Shown: positions 1 to 4,906, counted from the first letter of the stretch. The stretch: 5,084 nt of DNA from Clostridiales bacterium (GCA_012522255.1 JAAYKT010000368.1:1-5084); one strand, 5' to 3'. The notes: generated from the sequence alone by a model not told the origin. Numbers and translations are program-made.

Positions 1-31
1 AAAAACCAATTACATAGTATTTAGATATTTT

Positions 32-117
32 CTAAAAACCTAGCTCTTTGAGGACTTGATAGATTATATAGGGGCTTATACCCCCTGTTTTATATTCATT
101 AACTGTCAAATAGCCAA
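32..117 (-). pseudogene. Out-of-frame C-terminal tail of the stalk-domain gene
   Basis: Seen: directly after the TAG of the stalk gene, the frame one base earlier reads GNGSIVGYLTVNEYKTGG and then ISPYIIYQVLKELGF before a TAG at 32-34. This frame has no ATG, GTG or good TTG start and is closed by TGA just upstream, so it cannot easily be translated alone. One extra G in the GGG run near 131-133 would join it to ...NDGVIYEG and give a protein of about 187 residues. Inferred: a one-base deletion or a sequencing error. A chance open frame of about 30 codons in AT-rich DNA is not rare, so this is a moderate call. Confidence 0.45.
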
Positions 118-594
118 CTATGCTACCATTCCCTCATAAATGACCCCGTCGTTATATACAATTCTTTCGAATTTTGGACCGCTATAAGTTTGTATAGTTA
201 CTATCTGTGAAATATCATCCCAATTTACAGTAGCACCAAACGCCTCACTAACAAACCGGAGAGGCACCATGGTGCGACCATTAATAATTTTAGCAGGAAC
301 ATCTAATTGTATAACTTGTCCGTTGACAGTCGCGGCAGCAGAAGTGACTGGTAAAACAACGGTGGTTCCTGATTTTACTGCAGTTACAGTCTGGGTATCC
401 AGTTTCCATCCCACCGAAGCCCCCATAGCTTCGAAGATTGATCTGAGAGGTACTAGAGTACGACCATTTACGATAGTTGGTACAGCATCCGTAAAAATCA
501 ATGCTTTCCCGTCAATAATGACATTTGGACTAGCCATTACTGAGCCTGCAAATACTAAACAAAGTATTAGAGATAGTATAAATGTTTTACGCAT
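118..594 (-). CDS. Secreted copper amine oxidase N-terminal-like (stalk) domain protein, probably frameshifted near its end
   Basis: Seen: 158 residues. A signal peptide fills residues 1-21 (basic MRK, hydrophobic core, VMA|S signal peptidase I site). Two copies of the stalk-domain signature follow: NGRTLVPLRSIFEAMGASVG at 43-62 and NGRTMVPLRFVSEAFGATVN at 105-124, each with a tryptophan just after it. Known: this domain is named after the N-terminal domain of copper amine oxidases but in Firmicutes is a common non-catalytic extracellular module; no copper or amine oxidase catalytic part is present here. Inferred: exported, cell-surface or wall-associated role, function unknown. The ATG at 594 is preceded by AGGGGGG with a 3-base gap. 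The TAG at 118-120 looks premature, because a protein-like continuation runs on in the -1 frame to position 32. The domain call is firm; the end of the gene is not. Confidence 0.88.
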   Translation of the reverse strand: MRKTFILSLILCLVFAGSVMASPNVIIDGKALIFTDAVPTIVNGRTLVPLRSIFEAMGASVGWKLDTQTVTAVKSGTTVVLPVTSAAATVNGQVIQLDVPAKIINGRTMVPLRFVSEAFGATVNWDDISQIVTIQTYSGPKFERIVYNDGVIYEGMVA

Positions 595-597
595 AAT

Positions 598-649
598 CCC
601 CCCTGAAACAAATCGGTTCTATCTTACTAAATTCTCGTATTTCTCCCAA
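598..649 (-). promoter_or_regulatory. Candidate promoter and ribosome binding site of the stalk-domain gene
   Basis: Reading the minus strand, TTGGGA (649-644) and TAAGAT (626-621) are separated by 17 bases, each matching 4 of 6 positions of the sigma-A consensus. Transcription would start near 614, and the AGGGGGG Shine-Dalgarno (604-598) and ATG (594) follow at sensible distances. The match is modest and unsupported by other data. Confidence 0.3.
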
Positions 650-726
650 TATCCTGCATTTTTTATCAGTTTAATAAATTCATCTAATACCTGTTTGAGT
701 TCTAATAGACCTCCAAGACATGACCT
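619..726 (-). pseudogene. Startless protein-like fragment upstream of the stalk gene
   Basis: Seen: on the minus strand an open stretch of 35 codons ends at TAG 619-621 and contains LLELKQVLDEFIKLIKNAGY followed by WEKYENLVR. It reads like an amphipathic, charged helix from a real protein. A TAA lies just upstream (727-729) and there is no ATG, GTG or TTG in frame. The frame one base over starts ATG at 737 and reads MTYKGHVLEVY before its own stop, so a single-base loss near 705-712 could join the two into a protein of about 45 residues. No family is recognised. It may be the 3' end of a lost gene. The candidate stalk-gene promoter overlaps its end. Confidence 0.3.
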
Positions 727-793
727 TTATATGTCATACCATCTTATTTAATTGATTTCTGATTAAAATGTCCCCTGGCAGTTGACCAATTCG

Positions 794-821
794 TTAGCAT
801 TTCCATTATCATTAGTATAAG
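794..821 (+). promoter_or_regulatory. Weak candidate promoter for the DUF2628 gene
   Basis: TTAGCA (794-799) and TATAAG (816-821) are 16 bases apart; the -10 matches 5 of 6 positions and the -35 matches 4 of 6. Transcription would begin near 828, about 48 bases before the ATG. A TTGACC at 782-787 is a better -35 hexamer but has no -10 at the right distance. Confidence 0.22.
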
Positions 822-875
822 AATGCCAAAAGAATATATAGTATTCATTAATTTATTTGTTCGGGAGGTAGAAAT

Positions 876-1442
876 ATGGAAATAGAAAAGCAAAAGTTTG
901 AAGATTCAGAGAATGATAATCATCATTTGTTCACAGCATTCATCGGGAAAAAAGTCGATAAGTATTTAGACGCGCAAAAACAATTTGAAAACAATGGCTT
1001 AATAATCAGATGGAACTGGTCTGCTGCTTTTTTAGGACCCATTTGGTTATTTTACAGAAAACTCTATGGCTATTCGTTATTATATTTACTATTATTGATG
1101 TCTGTTCTTATAATTAGCGGATCATTCCCCACTGTTTATGTTCATGCCAGCAACCGCGAGATTATTGCTGCCATATATAGCTATTCAGAGATATTGTCAA
1201 TTATTATGTTTCTCGGATCGGCATTTTTCGGGAGTTATTTATACCTTAACAAAGCCCAAAAAACAATTGCAAAGTATAAAAACAAAGGTATTAGCGAAAC
1301 CGATTTAATTGCCATTCTGCAAAGAAAAGGAAATCCGACCTACACAACCCTTACTATCGGTATTTTGCTTACCGCAGTAGCAATAGTTGTATCAATTTTA
1401 ATAGCATCAACATTAATGACGGTTGCCAGAATGATGGGATGA
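876..1442 (+). CDS. DUF2628 family integral membrane protein
   Basis: Seen: 188 residues. A hydrophilic, charged N-terminus (1-44) leads into the DUF2628 signature WNWSAAFLGPIWLFYRKLYG at 46-65, where the aromatic-rich NW...GP.W..YRK.Y block is diagnostic. Hydrophobic segments lie at about 66-83, 104-124 and 158-183, suggesting three membrane helices, with YLNKAQKTIAKYK after the second on one side of the membrane. Known: DUF2628 proteins are small bacterial membrane proteins without an established biochemical role; many carry a zinc ribbon at the N-terminus, which is absent here. The start is secure: GGGAGGT at 863-869 sits 6 bases before the ATG. The stop (TGA 1440-1442) overlaps an ATG at 1439, the ATGA arrangement of coupled genes, but that ATG is followed two codons later by TAA. 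A decayed frame follows. Confidence 0.87.
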   Translation: MEIEKQKFEDSENDNHHLFTAFIGKKVDKYLDAQKQFENNGLIIRWNWSAAFLGPIWLFYRKLYGYSLLYLLLLMSVLIISGSFPTVYVHASNREIIAAIYSYSEILSIIMFLGSAFFGSYLYLNKAQKTIAKYKNKGISETDLIAILQRKGNPTYTTLTIGILLTAVAIVVSILIASTLMTVARMMG

Positions 1443-1447
1443 TATAA

Positions 1448-1666
1448 TACATATCTGATGAAGGAAGGACCTGGGCAGAAGAAGATGAAGACTATCAAGA
1501 TTATCAAAACGCGGATACAGATCATAACGAGTATCGTAATAGAGAAACGACAAAACCAGCTGTCAGTGATTTCGAAACATCTTATTACATCCTGCACAAC
1601 TATGTATTATCTGCAGCAGACAATTGGACCAATAAACGTATAGAAGATTATCTTAGCAGCCGCTAA
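1448..1666 (+). pseudogene. Protein-like reading frame without a start codon, acidic, family unknown
   Basis: Seen: 72 open codons between TAA 1445-1447 and TAA 1664-1666 with no ATG, GTG or TTG in frame, so ordinary start-based gene finding misses it. The product starts YISDEGRTWAEEDEDYQDYQ, a strongly acidic linker-like part, then becomes globular-looking, with SYYILHNYVLSAADNWTNKR followed by IEDYLSSR. This is more protein-like than the other two frames here. It begins just after the DUF2628 stop, in the frame of the ATG at 1439 (ATG ATA TAA). Inferred: a formerly coupled second gene, or a soluble C-terminal part of the membrane protein, broken by point changes. The second half is faintly like the start of NTF2-like/TcaA-type extracellular domains found after membrane helices in Firmicutes, but this is weak. 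A non-standard start (for example ATA 1451) cannot be excluded. Confidence 0.42.
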
Positions 1667-1668
1667 GA
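1651..1668 (+). other. Perfect 7-bp hairpin at the end of the acidic frame
   Basis: TCTTAGC (1651-1657), loop AGCC, GCTAAGA (1662-1668) is a perfect inverted repeat that includes the TAA at 1664. No T-run follows in either direction, so it does not look like an intrinsic terminator. It might slow a ribosome or protect a 3' end, but could also be chance. Confidence 0.35.
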
Positions 1669-1696
1669 AGATTAGAACTTAATCGGCAATAGATAA

Positions 1697-1831
1697 ATTT
1701 TAAACATTGAATATGAAATCAAATCATACAAAATTATGTTCTATGATCCCCTCTGTATCGGGTCCTTATTATATATTACATGGTCGGAGTGCCGTGCAAT
1801 GCCAACAAATGAGGTGCTATATGAGTATTAA
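1697..1831 (+). pseudogene. Short protein-like frame overlapping the start of the HEPN-like gene
   Basis: Seen: in the same frame as the acidic fragment (after stops at 1664, 1673 and 1694) a second open stretch reads ILNIEYEIKSYKIMFYDPLC and then IGSLLYITWSECRAMPTNEV before ending LYEY at TAA 1829-1831. Its last 11 bases overlap the HEPN-like gene, whose Shine-Dalgarno lies inside it, as expected where an upstream gene is translationally coupled to the next. Possible starts are ATG 1736 (no Shine-Dalgarno) and ATG 1799 (GGAG 9 bases upstream), which would give 31 or 10 residues. Either a tiny coupled peptide or the 3' end of the same decayed gene; I favour the remnant. No family recognised. 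Confidence 0.3.
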
Positions 1832-2273
1832 TGATGACTTTGACGAAATAATGGACTACGCACATTTTTGGAATTGGTCGCCGGACTGGGGCGTGGTTCA
1901 AAAAGTATATCAATCGTTCCCCGATTCGTACTCTGTATTAACTCCGTTCGCATATGCTTATTTAGAAGAATTGATAAAGTCCACGACATCGGAGTATGGC
2001 ATTGAGGTGCTAGATGCTTTAGGTAAACCTAGAAGACGTAAAGTAGGTATAGAACTAATAAATTTTGCTATTTCCGAAAACAGCAGCAACCAAAATTATT
2101 TTGCACTACTTGAAAAGGCGAAGTTGTATTTTTCGCCTTCAAAGCCTGAAGATTTAGGAGATAACCGTAATAACGTTGTTCATGGTTATATGCATCCAAG
2201 ATTCTGGGATAAAGATTCGTTTGAGAAACTGATTCATTTCATTGCTACTCTCTCAAAATACTCAAAGTTTTAG
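1821..2273 (+). CDS. HEPN-like protein with R-x4-H motif, putative RNase
   Basis: Seen: 150 residues from the ATG at 1821, which has GAGGTG at 1811-1816. An ATG at 1707 would add 38 residues but lacks a Shine-Dalgarno, and its extension does not look like protein. Probable helices include TPFAYAYLEELIKSTTSEYG (41-60) and KVGIELINFAISE (74-86). The key motif is DNRNNVVHG with R116 and H121, followed by YMHPRFW and a C-terminal helix FEKLIHFIATL. Known: HEPN domains are small helical bundles; active ones cleave RNA through an R-x4-6-H motif, usually with a polar residue after the arginine as here (Asn), and occur in toxin-antitoxin and abortive-infection systems. Inferred: RNase or RNA-binding role, perhaps in defence. 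No nucleotidyltransferase (MNT) antitoxin gene lies beside it. The motif is short, so the fold assignment is probable, not proven; that a gene is here is much surer. Confidence 0.72.
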   Translation: MSINDDFDEIMDYAHFWNWSPDWGVVQKVYQSFPDSYSVLTPFAYAYLEELIKSTTSEYGIEVLDALGKPRRRKVGIELINFAISENSSNQNYFALLEKAKLYFSPSKPEDLGDNRNNVVHGYMHPRFWDKDSFEKLIHFIATLSKYSKF

Positions 2274-2342
2274 GATATATTTGTATCCCATTATGTTTAT
2301 CTACAACTTCTGATTGAGCAAATAATCATAGTAAATCAGAAG
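2273..2342 (+). other. Two inverted repeats downstream of the HEPN-like gene
   Basis: Immediately at the stop codon, GGATA (2273-2277) pairs with TATCC (2284-2288) around a 6-base loop. Further on, CTTCTGATT (2307-2315) and AATCAGAAG (2334-2342) form a perfect 9-bp inverted repeat with an 18-base spacer. Neither is followed by a T-run, so neither is a standard intrinsic terminator. They may help 3' end formation, or the 9-bp pair may be a protein-binding site. The rest of 2274-2440 is AT-rich and shows no gene. Confidence 0.35.
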
Positions 2343-2520
2343 CCCCTATATATGTAACAAGATACTATTATCTATCGATGCCTTCTTCGATCTTATTTGC
2401 GCGGTAATAAATGGAAGTCGATTTTCATACCCAAAAATATATGATGGGGTATGGTTGTATTACACTACCACCTGGGTTTGCACAGTTTCAAGGAGCGGGG
2501 GGCATGCCATGATAAATGTA

Positions 2521-2541
2521 GGTACGGCATATGCCTATACC
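2521..2541. repeat. Imperfect palindrome around GGCATATGCC
   Basis: GGTACGGCAT and ATGCCTATACC form a near-symmetrical site with a perfect 10-bp core, GGCATATGCC. Folded as RNA it gives GGTA/TACC and GGC/GCC pairs with an ATAT loop and one small bulge. It could be an RNA hairpin or a dimeric protein-binding site. Confidence 0.45.
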
Positions 2542-2568
2542 CACTACACTACACCTATACAATGCAGG

Positions 2569-2596
2569 GGGTATTGCCTTTAAAAAGGAGGCACCC
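2569..2596 (+). other. Bulged hairpin inside the GC-rich block
   Basis: GGG (2569-2571) pairs with CCC (2594-2596), a TAT bulge follows, and TGCCT (2575-2579) pairs with AGGCA (2589-2593). A competing inner pairing CCTT/AAGG is also possible. ATACCC at 2536-2541 could instead pair with GGGTAT at 2569-2574, so alternative folds exist. Confidence 0.3.
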
Positions 2597-2680
2597 AGCC
2601 TATCTGCCGATATTTTGCTCTTATATAATGGAGCTGTTCGTCAAACCGGGATGCCCACCTCTGATCCATATGCATGACAC

Positions 2681-2699
2681 CCATGTGTACCACACAAGG
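2681..2699 (+). other. Hairpin TGTGT/ACACA inside the GC-rich block
   Basis: TGTGT (2684-2688) and ACACA (2692-2696) pair around a three-base loop, ACC. After an A-A mismatch, CC (2681-2682) can pair with GG (2698-2699). It lies directly before the terminator-like hairpin. Confidence 0.33.
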
Positions 2700-2701
2700 A
2701 G

Positions 2702-2737
2702 AGCCACCCAAGAGAATGCTCTTGAATGGCTATTTTT
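2702..2737 (+). terminator. Terminator-like hairpin with T-run at the end of the GC-rich block
   Basis: AGCCA (2702-2706) pairs with TGGCT (2727-2731) and AAGAG (2710-2714) pairs with CTCTT (2719-2723), with a CCC/GAA internal loop and an AATG tetraloop. ATTTTT (2732-2737) follows at once. This orientation would end a plus-strand transcript, either a read-through HEPN message or a noncoding RNA from the block. The internal loop weakens the stem. Confidence 0.42.
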
Positions 2738-2840
2738 CGACACCTATTCAATTGCATACCCCAGAACTACTCATTCAAATTCGGGCGTCATAAATCCGGC
2801 TTAGTACTAACATTAAGGCTGTACAAATGCTGGGATCAAG

Positions 2841-3004
2841 TCAATTAACCTCACCAAATTTACAGATTCTCCGCTCCTGGCAGATAGGACAAACAACCTG
2901 TTCATTGCATAGAGTGTACGGAACTCTCCCGTCCTATTACCCCAATATGGGCTTAGATCGTTTCTTTGCAAGAGCGAAAGCTACACAGGATACGTTCTTT
3001 CCGA
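2841..3004 (-). pseudogene. Frame-scattered zinc-ribbon tail of the cold-shock-domain gene
   Basis: Seen: past the TAA of the large gene, cysteine motifs continue on the minus strand but jump between frames. The -1 frame reads SSNCNKGLIGK; another frame reads RILCSFRSCKETI (ending at 2953); then the -1 frame reads GRVPYTLCNEQVVCPICQER and RICKFGEVN to TGA 2841-2843. The last piece has C-x6-C-x2-C-x5-C spacing. Single extra bases in short runs (AAA at 3029-3031, AA near 2995, a T near 2955, GGG near 2931) would join the pieces into one tail of roughly 55-60 residues. Inferred: the ancestral protein was longer and ended in more zinc-binding ribbons. The joining points are my reconstruction, and frame 0 also offers a protein-like alternative (to 2813), so details are uncertain. 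Confidence 0.45.
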
Positions 3005-4837
3005 TTAGTCCCTTATTACAGTTAGAGCTTTACTTCCGCTGCCACAATTAGTACATACATAAAACCCTCCCTCATCCCTATGTTGACACTCTCTACTATC
3101 AATTATCTTATGGCATGACCAACAGTGACTTATATAAATCTGTCCACCATGATTATCCGGACAATAAAATACGGTTGAATTATAACGAGCAAGGTTTTTG
3201 GAGTATTCCATGTTTGATTTAAGTGGTTTACCACATACATTACATTTCAATCTTTCCCTTATCTCAATTAGCCTGTTGAGCCAACCTGCCACCCGGTTAG
3301 TGTATTCATTTGAATTAAATAACTCTGGCAATCTTGGGGATACATTTAATGCCGATAGGAATTCAATCATACTCCAATGAGTCCAATCCAGACTTATATC
3401 AGGATAAATTTTTGCACCCTGTGTATAATAGAAACCATTATTACTACTATCATTGTCAAGTCTGCATGCCCTACCGGTCCGTGGACAATACGCTTTATCC
3501 TCCCACGGTCTCCCTTCGCAATAAACAGCATATCTATTATTACATTTTGGCAATAATGGCTTATAATCAAGCTCTGACTCAAGATTCCACGCCTGTTCAA
3601 CTATGTCATTCTGTAATTCACTATGCATCAAAACAAATGCCTTATTCTTATCTTTGGCAATTGTCATATCAATTAGATGTTTAATGTATTTTTCTGTTGT
3701 AATATCTTTGAGATACCCAACATTGTCGAAATTTCTAAAGATAAACATCGTCTTAACTTTTTTGCTGCATAATCCCCAATATTTTTCGATAGTGTCCCTG
3801 TTCATACTCGATAGGATATTCACCTGCTCAACTGGAGGTATATAACTAATAATTAAACTATTCATTTTCAGCTTTTCAGGTAAATAACCCGCAATTTCAT
3901 ACTTTTCTTTTTCACTTATTAAGGGAAAATTCATTAAGATTTCTTGCTCTAAATCCAATTCCTTCTTATAGAATTCCGAATTGCTTAATAACATCTCCAA
4001 TTTATCTATTGGTCTTAATAGCGAATATATCTCCGGCTCAAATTTTAAATGTTCTGGCAATAGTCCTAATAGTTCGGTCTTTTCCTTATCATCAGCGCTA
4101 GTAATTATGTAGTATATATGCTCAATATTCTTTCTAGTTATTTCATTATTGTACAACGTATTAATGTTCTGGCGTGTTAGAATTTTTACTTTAACTACTG
4201 AAGGTGCAATCTCCCATATATCCGACTTAAATATAATCTCGGAGTCATATAGCTTTTCCCAATATTTTTCCTCTTTGAGCTTAATTAGAACTTCCCTTAA
4301 ACATGAAATATAATAGACACCTTCAGTTTTATAAAGATTATCTCTGTTTTCTATTAAATAGTTTAAAAACCAGCTGTCGGTTAAAAACTTTCTCATGATA
4401 CGGATTGACTTTGGATTACGATATAGTGCTTTCACTAAAGCTTTTTGATCATCTGGATACAAATGGCGGGTGTTGCGCATTATGCTCTGCTCAGTAAGCT
4501 TAAGATCATATTTAAGAATATAACGAAAAAAAGCCTTACTGAGATACGGATCCTCAGAGATGCCTTCCCAAGAGTCCTGAAAATAGTCTAAGAAAACCTG
4601 GAAATCCACTTCATTCTCTAACACCAGCACATCTTCTGCAAAGAACCTCCCCTCCCTATTTTCCCGTTTGTTATAGGTGACCCAAACCCCAGAATCAAGG
4701 CTCTTACCTTTTGACAGAACTGATTTTTTATTAAAATAAATACTTCCCTTTTTATCTTGGATAAACCCATAATCATTAAAGCTATCTGTTTTCGAATTGT
4801 ACGTTCCGAACCATTTTATCTTTCCAAGCCTTCTCAA
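3005..4837 (-). CDS. Large cold-shock-domain protein with helical repeats and cysteine-rich C-terminus, family not recognised
   Basis: Seen: 610 residues. Residues 3-75 form a cold-shock domain: GKIKWFGTYN, the RNP1-like YGFIQ (23-27), the RNP2-like IYFNKKSVL (33-41), and the closing AEDVLVLE. The middle (about 80-425) is charged and helical, with a unit repeating every 60 or so residues. The C-terminus has Cys432/440/451/458, Cys532/535/559, Cys572/575/584 with His586, and Cys595/598, likely several zinc sites. Known: cold-shock domains bind single-stranded RNA or DNA; most are stand-alone proteins of about 70 residues, so this size is unusual. No helicase or nuclease motif is visible. Inferred: a nucleic-acid-binding scaffold. 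The start is TTG 4837: TAG is the codon before it, GGGGTGG lies 6 bases upstream, and the domain begins at residue 3. The end is probably premature, as cysteine motifs continue beyond the stop. Confidence 0.85.
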   Translation of the reverse strand: MRRLGKIKWFGTYNSKTDSFNDYGFIQDKKGSIYFNKKSVLSKGKSLDSGVWVTYNKRENREGRFFAEDVLVLENEVDFQVFLDYFQDSWEGISEDPYLSKAFFRYILKYDLKLTEQSIMRNTRHLYPDDQKALVKALYRNPKSIRIMRKFLTDSWFLNYLIENRDNLYKTEGVYYISCLREVLIKLKEEKYWEKLYDSEIIFKSDIWEIAPSVVKVKILTRQNINTLYNNEITRKNIEHIYYIITSADDKEKTELLGLLPEHLKFEPEIYSLLRPIDKLEMLLSNSEFYKKELDLEQEILMNFPLISEKEKYEIAGYLPEKLKMNSLIISYIPPVEQVNILSSMNRDTIEKYWGLCSKKVKTMFIFRNFDNVGYLKDITTEKYIKHLIDMTIAKDKNKAFVLMHSELQNDIVEQAWNLESELDYKPLLPKCNNRYAVYCEGRPWEDKAYCPRTGRACRLDNDSSNNGFYYTQGAKIYPDISLDWTHWSMIEFLSALNVSPRLPELFNSNEYTNRVAGWLNRLIEIRERLKCNVCGKPLKSNMEYSKNLARYNSTVFYCPDNHGGQIYISHCWSCHKIIDSRECQHRDEGGFYVCTNCGSGSKALTVIRD

Positions 4838-4843
4838 CTAATA

Positions 4844-4906
4844 CCACCCCAATGCTCATAATAGCAACTACCACAACCAAACCTTTCCTATAAAAACACA
4901 ATTATA
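4844..4906 (-). promoter_or_regulatory. Ribosome binding site and candidate -10 box of the cold-shock-domain gene
   Basis: On the minus strand GGGGTGG (4850-4844) precedes the TTG start by 6 bases and supports that start. A perfect TATAAT lies at 4906-4901, about 64 bases upstream of the start, but no good -35 hexamer sits 16-18 bases before it. The ribosome site is credible; the promoter is tentative. Confidence 0.35.

Larger units (their letters stand above)
2440..2760. other. GC-rich, hairpin-rich block without a convincing gene; possible structured RNA or decayed mobile element
   Basis: Seen: 142 of the 300 bases at 2461-2760 are G or C (47%), while a sampled stretch of the neighbouring large gene (4081-4140) has 28%. 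Several frames on both strands stay open for tens of codons, yet none has a good Shine-Dalgarno or a recognisable domain. The plus frame 2451-2804 is rich in Cys, His, Tyr and Pro and does not resemble a folded protein. The block holds a near-perfect palindrome (2521-2541), a bulged hairpin (2569-2596), a hairpin at 2681-2699 and a terminator-like hairpin (2702-2737). TACACTACCACC (2461) and TACACTACACC (2545) are near-direct repeats. One minus-strand stretch, MHMDQRWASRFDEQLHYIRA and onward to a TAA near 2580, is protein-like but isolated. Inferred: a structured noncoding RNA read on the plus strand, or a remnant of a foreign element. No known RNA family was recognised. Confidence 0.4.

Noticed and set aside
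20..36. TTTAGA/TCTAAA inverted repeat near the left edge
   Set aside because: It is almost entirely A/T pairs with no following T-run, and is expected by chance in this composition.
70..86. AGGGG/CCCCT hairpin as a terminator for the stalk gene
   Set aside because: The stem is only 5 bp, there is no T-run on either side, and it lies inside the probable true coding tail.
269..751. Plus-strand open frame of 160 codons opposite the stalk gene
   Set aside because: It is the antisense shadow of the stalk gene, which has a clear signal peptide and domain signatures. No ribosome site precedes its ATG.
1340..1597. Minus-strand hydrophobic open frame of 85 codons
   Set aside because: It is antisense to the DUF2628 C-terminal membrane helix and the following frame. 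Its hydrophobicity comes from reading AT-rich DNA backwards, and no ribosome site is seen.
1458..1643. 61-codon plus frame starting ATG 1458
   Set aside because: The product is a biased Lys/Ile/Thr string. The overlapping startless frame has far more protein-like composition, so this is a shadow.
1707..1820. Longer N-terminus of the HEPN-like protein starting at ATG 1707
   Set aside because: There is no Shine-Dalgarno before 1707. The 38 added residues are Met/Cys-rich and unlike protein, another frame there is more protein-like, and GAGGTG sits right before the ATG at 1821.
2451..2804. 117-codon plus frame in the GC-rich block
   Set aside because: Its composition (Cys, His, Tyr, Pro, short alternating words) does not suggest a folded protein. 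It has no convincing ribosome site, and the DNA is better explained by hairpins or a remnant.
2827..3051. 74-codon plus frame
   Set aside because: It is antisense to the cysteine-rich tail of the large minus-strand gene, where the motifs are on the other strand.
3198..3845. Several open frames on both strands within the large gene
   Set aside because: They lie inside the 610-codon gene and show no ribosome sites or domain features of their own.
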